A stretch of 21,477 nucleotides of DNA, from NCBI GenBank assembly GCA_000697335.1, contig JNEM01015312.1:1-21477 (forward strand). Direction: 5' to 3'. A program made the position numbers and the translations under genes. Each line of letters begins with the position of its first letter. The stretch's first letter is position 1. Below are positions 1-10,397 of this stretch, piece by piece. This stretch comes from Conidiobolus incongruus B7586 (taxonomy: Eukaryota; Entomophthoromycota; Entomophthoromycetes; Entomophthorales; Conidiobolaceae). A model generated the notes under the pieces. The model was given only the letters and a program-made list of their open reading frames with translations. It was not told where the DNA came from and did no database searches.

Positions 1-1490
1 TAAATAATTAAAATCTATTATATTTATTAATAATATATATCATTATATAATGATATTTAATTATTAATTAGTTAAAATATAAACACTTAAATTTTACTTA
101 AGATAAATTATAAATTTGTAGGTTTTTGATGATAAAAAAAAATTAAAACTTAGTGTATCTACCTTTAACTTTTCTAACTTCTTTAAGTTTATAAGGTATA
201 GAATCAATTAACTTTTTATATTAAAAAAGGTTAATTTTATTTTATATTTCTTGAATATATTTTTAAAGTTGATTTAAATTTTTTATTAGGGGGAAAACTT
301 TAATAATTTTTTTTAATTAATTTTAAAGGTGTTTAATTAGGTTAAAGTTAAAAAATTAAAAAAATTACTTTATAACTATTATTTTGTTATTTTTAAATTA
401 TTTAGTAGTAAAAGTTATAGTATAATAAAAAGTATTATCTTATTAAAAAATAATATTAGATATATTTAACCTATATTATTTAATAGTTTTTTTTTAATTT
501 ATTATTTAAAATACTTTAATATATTTTAATATTAATTCTTTTATTAACTTTATAAAAATATCTTATACCTAAAAATAATATATATCCTTAAATAATAATT
601 AACCTATTATTATACTTTTGGGTAAAATTAATATAATAGTTATAAAATAGTTTTATATTTTTTTTAAAGTATCTAACTTTTTTATTAAATTTACTAAAGT
701 ATATTTTTATTTCATTAAATTAAATAACTTTATTTTAATTAGTTTTAATTTAACATTAGTAGTGATATTTAAACTCTTATTTAATTTTATAGTAGGATTA
801 CTTTAATTAAAGATGTTTTTTTAAAGTGTAAATAGTATTTATGTTAATATAAAGTATATATAATAATATTAGTGTTAACTTATATTCTTATATAGTTTTA
901 TAATTCCTATTATATTTCTACAATAGTATTATATTTATTTATATTAACTAACTTATAAATATACTTCTTATTATATTTATTTATAATTTTAACACACTTA
1001 AATTTAAGTTTAAATGTGTTTTTATTGTTATTCTTAATAGTTTTAACTATAGTAAATTAACTAACACTAGTAATTCTAACAATATTATAAGTTGATTTAC
1101 TTTTTTTATAAAGTTAATTAATATACAAATAGATTTTTTTAGAGAGGGATTTAAATATAATAATATTAATAAAAAAATTTGTATATATATAAAATATTAT
1201 ATAAAATAATAACAAAGAGAGAAAAAAGATATGGTTATATATTGTTAAATATATCCCTTTATCTTAAAAACTTGTAAATTTATAACTTACCTTAATTAAA
1301 TATTAAAGGTTAATATTTTTGCTAATAATTTACTAAATATATCTAAATATATTTATTTATAATTAAATAATATACTTTAATTATATATTATAATTTCAAG
1401 TAAATTAATATATACAATTATTTTAGTTATTAATTAAAATATATATATATATTTGATTTTATAACTTACTTTTATAAGTTAATATAGTTA
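1..1490 (-). mobile_element. Decayed Tc1-like DNA transposon, copy A (left end outside window)
   Basis: This stretch aligns base for base with the better preserved copies at 19006-20985 and from 20986 onward, so it is one repeat family. The inner parts of its terminal repeats are seen at about 75-125 and, inverted, at about 1245-1318. The outer part of the right terminal repeat lies at about 1455-1487; the matching left outer part would fall before base 1. The transposase would be read on the minus strand but no open frame is left. The sequence is even more AT-rich than copy B and many differences are C-to-T or G-to-A, so this copy is older or more heavily mutated. Family assignment rests on the transposase traces in copy B. 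Confidence 0.75.
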
Positions 1491-2079
1491 TTAATATTAA
1501 ATAAAAGATTTTTTCTAAGAGTTAATTCAATATTAATAAAAAAACCATAAAATTAAATCTAAATGTTTTAATTATAAAAGATATAATAAAGATTATTGAT
1601 AGTTATATATATTTTAAATATTATAAATTATAAAAATTAAATAAATAATATTAAGAAATTCAATATAACTAAAATAGTTAAATCAAAAATTAATAGATTT
1701 TATCAATAAAATATAAAATTTAAAATGCTATAAAGCTATTTAAATATTAAATATAGTATTTAATCAAAAAGGAAAAAATAATATAAACTCTAATATCTAT
1801 TTAAATTAATATATCAATTTTATACAAAAAAAATTAAATATAAATCCAAATATAAAAATTTAGTAATATAAAATTAAAATTATAATTATAATAAAATATA
1901 ATCAAAATTATTAAGATTTTATTCATTAAATATTTTACTGAACATATATATAATTTGAAATCTTATGATATTATATTTAAAATTTATTATTTTTATATTA
2001 ATTTACAAAATTCTTTGATATTTTAAATCAACTAATAATTCCTATTTACTGTATTTTTAATTATTAATAATATTATATA
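1491..2079. other. AT-rich intergenic stretch, nothing recognised
   Basis: Low-complexity A/T sequence next to the transposon fossil. I see no gene, RNA or repeat beyond simple AT runs. Confidence 0.6.
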
Positions 2080-3546
2080 TTTGGAAAAACTTCATTGAAT
2101 TCTCAAGTAATTCCAATAATTCTCAAAAATTAAATAGTATAGGAAATAGTTTACAATAGAAATATATTTTGTAAACATTAAATAATAAATTATGATGAAA
2201 ATAAATCTAATACTGAAATATTAGCTATATCAAATATATTAAACTCTGAACGAATGAAAATTTAACATTATAAATTTAATTCATGGATAATTAATGATAA
2301 TACTAATATTTTTAGCAAGATCAAAATATTTTATCAACTAAGGACTCAATTATTATTTTAGCTTATGGTATAATTTGTTGTTTAATAAATATTACATTAT
2401 CATCATAAAGCTATGATTTAGTTATTAGTAATCTAATAAATTTCAAAATTTTAATTTTGATTATTTCACTCATGTAAAACATTGGATATAATAATTATGT
2501 AATATTTTGAAGATTGACAGACCTGTTGTTGATAGAGTCTTGACCATGTTTCATATATTTACTAATCCAATTTCTTATTTAGTTAATTAATTATCATATA
2601 ATTCAAATTCTATCTGGCAGGTAATTAGTTCAGGACTCTATTAACAATACATCATCAACAAAATTTAATCAGAATTTATATTTTTTAAATATATGAGTAA
2701 TGGTTTAATTTCTGAAAATAACAATATCTTCAGAAGTTAATATATATTATTTCAAAATTTATTGGTTTAAAGTTTTTTATAGTAAAGTGTTTTTATTTGA
2801 AATTGTTAACAACCAATATATAATAAAACTGATTAATGCTAGCTTTGAATTTATATGATATTTTTGAATTTATAGTATTATATTGAATAATAATGTGTAA
2901 ATAAGATTCTTTCAATTATAATTAACTAACAAGCTCTTTAATTTTTTCATCCTATATACAATCTAAATGTTTGATAAGATTGGTCAGAATAGAAAGAAAA
3001 AAGATGTATTAATATTAAATTTGAAATATTGTGAAAGAGTATTCTCTATGATATAAATAAATATTCTTTATAATCGTTGAATTAAATAATTAAAATTGTT
3101 TTATCAAAAATTATAGTTATGGGCAATAGTAGAAACATTATAAATCAAATATTATAACATCAGTGGCATTTTATTCAAAAGTGTACTTAATTATCAACAG
3201 AATTATTATGGTATCAAATCATTTAACGGAAGATTTTGAAAGTTTGAACATGTTCACTAATTTTTAAAATCAGAATTTGATAAAGTTAAATTCAATTAGT
3301 AAAGTATAAAAATGTTTCTTCAACAATGGTTAATTTTAAATCTTATAAATATTTAAATTAAAAATATTGTTGAACATATATTAAATGCTGAAATCGCAAT
3401 TTAATAAATATCAATTGGTTGAAGTTTATTTGATTTTTGTGCCTAAAAACCATTTCCATTTAGAGTAATATCATTGGATAGTTTGAATTAGTGCCAAGAA
3501 TTGAAGAATTTGAGCCTGATATTGGACTATTTACTATCAGTCACTA
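2080..3546. other. Possible decayed coding region, unrecognised
   Basis: The sequence is less monotonous than its left flank and contains several short plus-strand stretches that read like protein, around 2094-2159, 2193-2265, 2512-2588, 3129-3265 and 3480-3546. The one at 2094-2159 is Ser/Asn/Gln-rich, like the zinc-finger protein just downstream. They are in different frames and none has a convincing start. They could be remains of an older copy of the downstream gene, exons of a gene I cannot assemble, or chance. An imperfect 18-base inverted repeat (2526-2543 and 2630-2647, 16 of 18 matching) lies inside. No function can be given. Confidence 0.2.
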
Positions 3547-3638
3547 AAAATCGACCAATCATTTATTGATGGCAATGGCGAAAGTTTGGGTTCAACATTT
3601 GGAGTAGACTGCCCAAATTGATGAACTATTTTTTTCCT

Positions 3639-3646
3639 TATAAAAG
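3639..3646 (+). promoter_or_regulatory. TATA-box-like element before the zinc-finger gene
   Basis: TATAAAAG is a full match to the eukaryotic TATA consensus and stands out in a locally less AT-rich stretch. It begins only 28 bases before the ATG at 3667. If used with animal-like spacing, the 5' leader would be almost absent; fungal start sites often lie further downstream, which would put the first ATG in doubt. The next in-frame ATG is codon 95 (3949). A chance match is possible. Confidence 0.35.
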
Positions 3647-3666
3647 ACCTGGTTGCACTGACCGAA

Positions 3667-5133
3667 ATGCAAAGTGGCCCAAACACAACAACGCATAACC
3701 CTAATTTAGGATTAACTGACCCGATTAGTATTACATCGCTTGGATTTTCTGCTGACTCCAATCAGTTCAATACTTCCGGCAATATTCAATCAACTGTACC
3801 CTATACTAACTTTATTTCTAGTACTTCTATTCCGTATCCTACTCAAGATTCACTTCAACTAACCCTACAATTACCTCAGCAGCCTAGCCAAGTTTCAAAT
3901 CTTAGTTCTCAGAGAGCCCTGTATACTACGAATTCTCAGAATGAATTGATGGTAAAGAACGCTGAACCCCTGATTGCTTTTAAACAAACTTCGAAATCTA
4001 ACAAATCTCAAATATATCAACCTAATTCTCATTCTAGCCACAAACCACTCCAGTTTTCTAGTTTCGAATCTCGAATAGGCTTCAGTAATCAGTCTAATAG
4101 TTTAACTGTTGTACCGCTATCCTCTTCCCCACCTTCAATTTCCAACTCCAATAATGATAATGTACATAGCTCTAATCAATCTCATCCACTGTTATCTTTT
4201 CAATTAAATAATGCCAACTCAGTAGCAACTAAAAAAACCACCAATATTAATAATGAAAACCAAGAAAATAATGGCCACAAGAGCTTATCGACCGAAGGTG
4301 AGAGCTCTAAAAATAGATCTTTTAGATCTTTCAAATTTGGATGGTTAGCAACTTTTCCTTGGTTATATTACCACGATCGAACCATGTATTGTTTATTCTG
4401 TTTGAAATCTAAAAAGCGCAACGTGTTTACCGAAGGATCTACCCAGTTTAAGAAGGATGCTTTAAATCGACATAATAACAGCTCCGCCCATCGTAGGGCT
4501 GCTGACTCCTATAATAAATCGGGGGAGAACAGTGAACTGAAGCCTGAAGAGAGGTATACATATACCAAACTACCGCCACCTCCTTCTTCGGATTCACAGG
4601 CTTATCCCTATTCTCCCAAATTTATTCAATCACTCCCTTTCAAACCAGCTCCCAGACCTAAAACTGCTAGTCGTATGAAAGACCAAGAAGGTAGTGGCTC
4701 TAGGGATATAGACGCCTCTGACTCATATGACCACCATGATGCTCCAATGTCATTCCCAAATTCATCCGTTATGCTTCAATCCAAACCAGATGACTCATTT
4801 TTAAATTCTTCTGAATTAAATTCAAATGCTAACAATATTTCAATCCTTGATCACTCTAACAAACAATCTATGGAAACGAGTTTTAACAAAGGCAACCAAT
4901 CCATGAACTCTATGAGCAACTCCAGTAACAGCCAAAACAGTCCCAGCTGGGCAGATTTCTTAGTTATGAATGCCACTTTCATCGCTAAACACAATTTACC
5001 ATTGAATTTGTATGAGCCTTTAACAAATCATATCTTGAATATGATTGATACATTTGGTTATCGTAAGGAAAGCTTTCAACCTCCGGAGAGTGCCAAGAAC
5101 TCGTTTGTTAATCAATCAAATCAAAGGCAATAA
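3667..5133 (+). CDS. Low-complexity protein with one C2H2 (TTF/ZNF862-like) zinc finger
   Basis: Single open frame, 488 aa, no intron needed. Residues 1-215 and 300-425 are rich in Ser, Asn and Gln and look disordered. A compact domain sits at about 222-280: an F-x-W-L...PWL-Y motif, then C242-x2-C245-x23-H269-x5-H275. This spacing and the aromatic lead-in resemble the N-terminal zinc finger of KIAA1586/ZNF862-like, hAT-transposase-derived proteins, which bind DNA. A second ordered patch at about 428-467 (W-A-D-F-L...F-I-A-K-x-N-L-P-L) is like the short helix that follows the finger in those proteins. No DDE catalytic domain or hAT dimerisation region follows, so an active transposase is excluded. 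I infer a nuclear DNA-binding or regulatory protein, possibly a domesticated fragment. The stop codon overlaps an AATAAA (5129-5134). It converges on the BRAP2-like gene with 135 bases between stops. Confidence 0.8.
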   Translation: MQSGPNTTTHNPNLGLTDPISITSLGFSADSNQFNTSGNIQSTVPYTNFISSTSIPYPTQDSLQLTLQLPQQPSQVSNLSSQRALYTTNSQNELMVKNAEPLIAFKQTSKSNKSQIYQPNSHSSHKPLQFSSFESRIGFSNQSNSLTVVPLSSSPPSISNSNNDNVHSSNQSHPLLSFQLNNANSVATKKTTNINNENQENNGHKSLSTEGESSKNRSFRSFKFGWLATFPWLYYHDRTMYCLFCLKSKKRNVFTEGSTQFKKDALNRHNNSSAHRRAADSYNKSGENSELKPEERYTYTKLPPPPSSDSQAYPYSPKFIQSLPFKPAPRPKTASRMKDQEGSGSRDIDASDSYDHHDAPMSFPNSSVMLQSKPDDSFLNSSELNSNANNISILDHSNKQSMETSFNKGNQSMNSMSNSSNSQNSPSWADFLVMNATFIAKHNLPLNLYEPLTNHILNMIDTFGYRKESFQPPESAKNSFVNQSNQRQ

Positions 5134-5231
5134 ATCTTATTTATACTTTTGTGAGTTAATCTATCTTATTATTAGCTATTTGATTTAAATTACTTTTCAA
5201 CCAAAGTGGTTTCTATTAAAAAGAAAAACAA

Positions 5232-5237
5232 TTTATT
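5232..5237 (-). terminator. Poly(A) signal AATAAA for the BRAP2-like gene
   Basis: AATAAA on the minus strand begins about 32 bases after the stop codon at 5269, inside the 135-base gap between two convergent genes. Position and sequence fit a polyadenylation signal. Confidence 0.5.
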
Positions 5238-5268
5238 AAAGGAAAAATATATTATGCTTTCAATGATG

Positions 5269-7063
5269 TTATCTCCTTCCGGGTTTAATGACGATGTCGG
5301 CTTCTTTGAGAGATGGATTATTATCGATCTTATCCCTAGCATCCATAAAAAACATCAAATCTTTAACTTGCTCCTGCAATTCTTTATTCTCCTTCTCCAG
5401 CTCGTGCAACCGTTTCTCCAAAATTTGCTGCTTCGCAAGAATTTGACCACTCATTTGTCGCTCTTCCTCCAACTCCTTCAGGATTTTTTGGTAATTGCTC
5501 TGGTTTTTATCAGGCTTTTTGGGAGCGTTGGAGGCGGATGCATTAGTTGTCAATTTGGCCATCTTTTGATTCAGTTGGTTAATTTTGCGATTTAAAAGTT
5601 CTAATTCAGCTTCGTAGTACATCTTCTGACTGTCCATCATAGTGGTAAGGAGGGTCAAATCTTCGACAGATTCCATATCTCCTTTTTTATCTTTACTGCC
5701 TGATCCATTACCGTAAGCCCATGGACTCAGTTCGACTAATTTGCCATCCTGTTGGTTTTGGATTAGTCGATGCACATAGCGATCACCACAGTAGTCCCAA
5801 ACCCTCTGAGTATTGAGCTCTAAAGCGTACAAATGATGCGTATTTAGATAGTGGGAGGATGCGTGGCCATTGGTATATCTCCCACATCCCACATTCCCAC
5901 ATATTAGACATATCCATAGGTCGTTAGTACCTTTACAAGTGGAGCATAGATGTTCCTTAGGATTGGAAACGAGTGAAAGCTGTGTGTACCTACAAACTGG
6001 ACATCTTCCATCCTCCCACTTGTTAAGACAAGAGCAATGGAAAGTGTGCTGGCATAATATCGTCATCAATCCAGTTGAAGTATCATCCATTCGTTCCAAG
6101 CATACCGGACACGTTGGAAGTTCTACAATATCTGAGTCTGAGTAAGGTTTTGGGAAAAGAGTCCAACTTTCGAAAAAGTTATCTGATGATTCGAATATTA
6201 GTGACTTGATTAGCAATATCACACACGTTTCACTCTATTATATTAATTCATTAGCTATATTAATTATTAGATAAAATAGAATTAATACTTGAAAAGAGTT
6301 AAAAGGTTTGCCATTAAATTCAAAATAAAATTGCATCGCTTCCTTAGACGTATTAAATTGAATTAGTGATATATATCGATTGGGAAAAGAATCTCTAAAC
6401 TGGGAATAAATAATTGTCATTTATTACTAAATATCATAGTTACCTAATTAAACGTATGTGGTTTATAGACTTTGTAAAATCAGTAGTAATAAAGTTTAAT
6501 AAGTCGCAAGGTGCCATATATGAAGGAATTGCTAGTATTCCTACTACATTACGATCTTCAAATGTTTGTACCGATTTAAATTTTTTATCTTTTTTTGCTT
6601 CCTTATCAGATTCAATATTATCATCCAAATTCTCCATTATAACCGATTTAGAAGTGGAAGTAGAAGTAGAAGGCTGAAAAACCTGAGTTTCATTATCTTC
6701 CAACTTTACTATCGGAAACCCGTCATTATCCCTAAACAAATGTAATATGCCTTCCCCCAATTCAGCTTGTCTAATTTGTATTTCGTTGTTCACCTGTTGT
6801 TTTTTAGCGTTCACTTTCCTCCTAGGTCTAGATTTATTATAATTCAGTATGGATTCTACTTTTATCGTTCCAGAGCGAAAATCTTCACTATTGCCATTAC
6901 TATTACTATTAGTTGAAGTATTAGGTTTACTATCCATATTCATTAATGTTAAGTCAGATTTCAAATGCTGAAATATATCAAATTTCTGGTTATCAAACAA
7001 AGCTCCTGAATTTTTATTACTTGTAATTTCTATTTTAATGTGGTGATAAGTTAAATTGGACAT
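5269..7063 (-). CDS. BRAP: BRAP2/Etp1-type RING and UBP zinc-finger ubiquitin ligase
   Basis: Three exons, 7063-6444, 6394-6289 and 6234-5269, with introns of 49 and 54 bases, give 563 aa in a continuous frame. The start is the first in-frame ATG after a stop; the frame opens earlier only with non-ATG codons. Order of parts: N-terminal fold of fungal Etp1; acidic, Ser/Thr-rich linker; BRAP2 RRM-like domain at about 165-255 (R-N-V-V-G-I-L-A-I-P ... R-D-S-F-P-N-R-Y ... F-N-G-K-P-F-N-S), cut by both introns; RING-H2 at 284-323 (C284, C287, C303, H305, H308, C311, C320, C323); UBP zinc finger from C339 to about 400; coiled coil at about 440-540. All zinc ligands are present. Family members are cytoplasmic E3-type proteins: human BRAP restrains Ras/MAPK signalling, yeast Etp1 acts in ethanol response and protein turnover. 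Length is normal and no damage is seen. Confidence 0.95.
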
Positions 7064-7269
7064 ATGTAAATTACTAATTGTCAATTCATTATTACTGCGA
7101 AATTTTTACTTTGGCTTGATTTTGTGGATAGAGGTATTTATCCTTAATTTGACTGCTTTTGAAGTGGTTTAGGATTATGGGAATTTTTGGAATGATAATT
7201 TGGGTAGAAATTTATTTAATATGATTGATAATTGTTTAAAATGATTAATATTTAAAACATTTTTTAATT

Positions 7270-7700
7270 CAAAACAATTCTCCAATAGCAACTCATTTTC
7301 CTAATAATCTTGTTGCACTCAAACCATGGACCATTGAAGATTATAGCCTTGGCTTGTTGTAATTTGCTATTTTCTTAAATATGTATATGTCCTCAGCTCC
7401 CTTCTGTTCCATCATGCTCACAAACTATGTAGGATTGACCAGGCACTGTCATCTTGTTATCAAGTTGATGCATCTTCGCATGTAACTTTAGTAAGAGAAC
7501 ACAGAAGTGGACGAATTTTTTAAGGAACAACCAATACTACTAATGCCTAAGTTTAATTCAGTAAAGATAAAATACATTGGCGATTTATTACATCATTATA
7601 CTAATTAATTTTTTGATTTATATATATAGCATTGAGATCCGAGGTCTTGGGTCATAGATAGACAAGATTTCCCCATTCCTGGATTAAAGTTGACATCATT
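7270..7700. other. GC-raised islet between genes, probable gene relic or unrecognised RNA
   Basis: Local GC, especially at 7290-7500, is near that of exons and far above the neighbouring DNA. Short open stretches exist on both strands, for example about 7354-7530 on plus and about 7520-7400 and 7690-7630 on minus, but none has a family signature, a convincing start or a splice pattern. I looked for conserved tRNA, 5S, spliceosomal U RNA and SRP motifs and saw none. A degraded gene or element piece is the most likely reading; an unknown structured RNA is possible. Confidence 0.3.
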
Positions 7701-7971
7701 TCTAATAAATTTTAATCCATATAGAACATTTACACAAATCTTGCACATTTCTTCATTTCAAGTTCCTACTTCATATGAATTTATTTTTCCTAAAATTTTG
7801 ATTTATGTTACAATATTAACAGTTTATAAAAAATTGTATTTTAACTTTAAATAAATCACATTCACCAAATAAAGCTTTAATGATATTTTTATCATGTTTC
7901 AATATATATATATATCAAACTAGATATTATAGCAAAAAAACAATTAATATTAGTTTTAATAACAATAAATT

Positions 7972-8598
7972 TTAATTTTGTTCAAATTCCATAGCGTACA
8001 ATTGAGTATACATCTTAACTAGAGAGTTATATCCTACATTATCGTTACATCTCAATAAATTAGCTAAAAACAAATTAATAATGCTATATTAAAAATTTAT
8101 AGTAATAATAAATACCTGCGTCACAGTTCAAAGGACTACTCGGTTCGGGATGCGCTAATAATAAACTGATAGCCGTGAGGGTGCTCGAAAGTGTCCAAGC
8201 TGGACTCCATTCGGTTTTGAGAATATCTAAACAAATTTCACCAGTCTTTTGAAAATATTGGTTTTTGTGATATATTTAAAACATATTTATAATTACTTTG
8301 AAATGTACATTAGGATGACAAATGGGTGTTAAAAATTTAAAAATAGGAGGTTTTAAAGGGTAATTCTCATTAACATTAATTTGCATTATGAATTTACCAC
8401 CTAATCCCAAATTTTAATAAATCAACTAAAAAAGTATGAATTGTAAAGACCTTGGTATGGAGTTCCCTCAGGACCTTTTAAAGTACATTTCCAAATTAAA
8501 AGGCCATCATCAACGGGTTCTAAATCTACAACACAAGGATTTTTATCTTTTTTGCTATCGTTTAATTCTTTGTATAGTCTTTTAATACAACTTTCCAT
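7972..8598 (-). CDS. PEX4: Pex4-like ubiquitin-conjugating enzyme (E2)
   Basis: Four exons, 8598-8451, 8400-8297, 8245-8116 and 8063-7972, with introns of 50-52 bases, give 157 aa. The first donor is GTCTTT, weaker than usual, but the join restores the E2 fold. A full UBC domain is visible: N-terminal helix (K-R-L-Y-K-E-L), the P-P-I-F-K-F strand, H-P-N-V at 78-81, T-G-E-I-C-L with active-site Cys89, W-S-P-A-W-T-L, and an L-L...P-E-P-S-S-P-L-N-x-D-A-A-N-L-L-R end. The H-P-N-V-H-F-K-T-G-E-I-C-L run and the short C terminus are characteristic of Pex4, the peroxisomal E2 that, held by Pex22, monoubiquitinates the import receptor Pex5 so that it can be recycled. Assignment as Pex4 rather than another small E2 is by motif memory, not a search; E2 identity is sure. 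Confidence 0.85.
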
Positions 8599-9249
8599 TA
8601 TTTTATTTATGCTATGATATTATATTATAAAAATATTAAAAGAACAAGTAGTGATTTTTGGAAAATTAATTAATTTATTGGAAATTGTGATTAATAAGTC
8701 ACAAGTTAAATTAGTTCAGCTCATCTATCTCTTTCTTCAATCCAAATCTATCTGATTTAGTCAAAATTGTAATGACTTATTTTGGTTTGAGATTCGAATC
8801 CCATAAGGTTAACATTAGAAAGGTGAACGATTAGGATAATATATTATAAGATAAATGCAAGTCCCAGTAATTGTAAATTTAAAATTTAAAAATTTTTTTA
8901 ATAAAATTAAGATCAAATATTTAAAATTTATTGAGTTAGATATAATAAAGACTATTTGGCTATTTATAGCAAATGAACACTTCAAAAATATTTTGAACTG
9001 TATTTATTTATTATAAAGGACAAGATCCAAATTGGATATTATTTCAATTCAATCTAGATTCCGCAGTACAATTTCAAATCGTTCCACAATTTTAATATCC
9101 CTTATTTAAATGAATATTTATACATAATTATCAATAAATTTTCTGATAATTTTATATAATTGTTAAATTTTAATTCAACATCAAAACATATCCAATAACT
9201 TTTAATAACTAAATATATAGGTTATCATTTTAATTTAGTGTTTGTGATA
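8599..9249. other. AT-rich intergenic stretch with the start regions of divergent genes
   Basis: This lies between the start of the Pex4-like gene (-) and the first PPxY gene (+), so it must hold both promoters. A 33-codon open stretch at about 8998-9100 has no start codon and no recognised similarity. An AATTTAG at 9231-9238 just before the PPxY gene looks like a splice acceptor and raises the chance of an unseen upstream exon. Nothing else is recognised. Confidence 0.5.
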
Positions 9250-9960
9250 ATGTATTCAACTTATGTTCAGCCATATCCAACCTATTCCGACTTTCCAACC
9301 TCTCAACCTCCGTTCGGAAAGAGTCCAGAAAATTTCTCTTTAGAGATTGCAGTGTACTGTATTTTTTTGGGAATTATAATTTGCTGTATTTTATTTGCAG
9401 GTTGCATTATTGAAACTAACAGGTATTCCAATACTAATTATCGTCAGAATACTTACTATTCAAGGATGGAGAACGAGGAAATTTGTGATATTGCCGAGCA
9501 TTTTGTTATTGATGACGATGGTATTATTGCGAATATTTTTGATTTGATTACATTTGTTAATTGTGAATTTTAGCACCTCCTCCTTATGAATCCATTAACA
9601 AAGCATCTACATCCGTTACACCTCTAGTTGCTAATAGATCCAAATACTGTCAAAAAATCAATTGTAGAAACTATAACAGACCCTTTAGTACTAGAAATTG
9701 TAGCTATCGTACTAGGTAATTAATATTACTAATTAATTTAATGTAGTGTATTAATTGGAATTTTTAGATATCAGTCGACTTCAAATATGCTAGCTAATAA
9801 TAATATCTATAATTATAAAAATGGTAATCATTATAATCGAGATTATAATAGTCATTATGGTGATAACCACCATAGTCACTATGATACTAGCAATGACAAT
9901 CACCATCATGACACTTTCGCTCACGATTCTAGTCATAATGATATTAACGATACATGTTAA
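9250..9960 (+). CDS. Single-span membrane protein with PPxY motif and His-rich tail, copy 1
   Basis: Three exons, 9250-9520, 9574-9715 and 9768-9960 (introns 53 and 52 bases), give 201 aa. The first ATG of the open frame is used; an acceptor-like AATTTAG 12 bases before it leaves room for an upstream exon. A Pro/Tyr-rich N terminus of about 32 residues precedes one strong hydrophobic span, about 33-54. Then come a Cys-containing linker, the block E-H-F-V-I-D-D-D-A-P-P-P-Y-E-S-I-N spanning the first intron, a C-x4-C-x-N-Y-x-R-P-F motif, and an Asn/Tyr/His/Asp-rich tail. There is no signal peptide; the span is probably an N-out anchor with the PPPY in the cytosol. PPxY binds WW domains of Rsp5/Nedd4 ligases, and membrane adaptors such as yeast Rcr1 share the layout; this role is inferred. 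Both later exons align with copy 3 at the same phases. No named family recognised. Confidence 0.75.
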
Positions 9961-10397
9961 TGTAATTACTCAGCTAATACATAGCAATGAATTAATTACA
10001 ATTAACCATTAAAAACATTTCAATTATTTTATTAAAATCATTATATTTCAAAATTCACTCAATTTATTAATAATTAATAAATTTAATATTTTGTTAGTTG
10101 AACTATTAATTCAATAAATATAGATTTAATGAACAAATATTTTTTGGAAATATATACAATTTTTATTTAAGAACGATCATTTGATTTTTTATGATTCATA
10201 TTAGGTTCTTAAAAATTAAACACCTCTTGTCACAATTCAACATTTGAATTTCAGCGAATAAACAGATATATATATATATATATATATAGCTCGGAAGTTG
10301 ATTTTAATCCCAGAAATAAATTCAGCAAAATTCATATTAAATATTATAAAATATGAAACTTAGGTCCTTGTGAAACTCATTCAATTCATTCAATTTA
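9961..10397. other. AT-rich intergenic stretch with a TA microsatellite
   Basis: Spacer between units 1 and 2 of the tandem array. An uninterrupted TA dinucleotide run lies at about 10265-10288. About 10300-10355 shows weak similarity to the same relative place upstream of unit 3 (about 11875-11935), as expected if the duplicated unit included upstream DNA. No gene seen. Confidence 0.5.

Noticed and set aside
2526-2647. 18-base inverted repeat as ends of a small transposon
   Set aside because: No target duplication, no similarity beyond the arms, and only about 120 bases in all; chance is as likely.
5206-5595. 129-codon plus-strand open frame opposite the BRAP2-like gene
   Set aside because: It mirrors the coiled-coil-coding part of the BRAP2-like exon, is Leu/Phe-rich with no family signature, and starts before that gene's stop only by chance.
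6238-6677. 60-codon minus and 87-codon plus open frames near the BRAP2 introns
   Set aside because: The minus one is BRAP2 exon 2 read through its flanking introns; the plus one is antisense to exon 1.
7064-7084. BRAP2 start at TTG 7084
   Set aside because: Not an ATG; the first ATG in frame is at 7063 and gives the usual fungal N terminus (Y-H-x-I-K-I-E).
8785-8805. tRNA-like B box (GATTCGAATCC)
   Set aside because: The T-arm stem does not pair, and no D arm, anticodon arm or acceptor stem can be formed on either strand.
9821-10012. Ile/Thr-rich 63-codon frame
   Set aside because: Shifted reading of the Asn/His/Asp-rich tail exon of copy 1; the +1 reading of AT-rich CAY repeats gives hydrophobic junk.
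10265-10288. TA run as a regulatory element or origin
   Set aside because: A simple microsatellite in AT-rich DNA; nothing else marks it.
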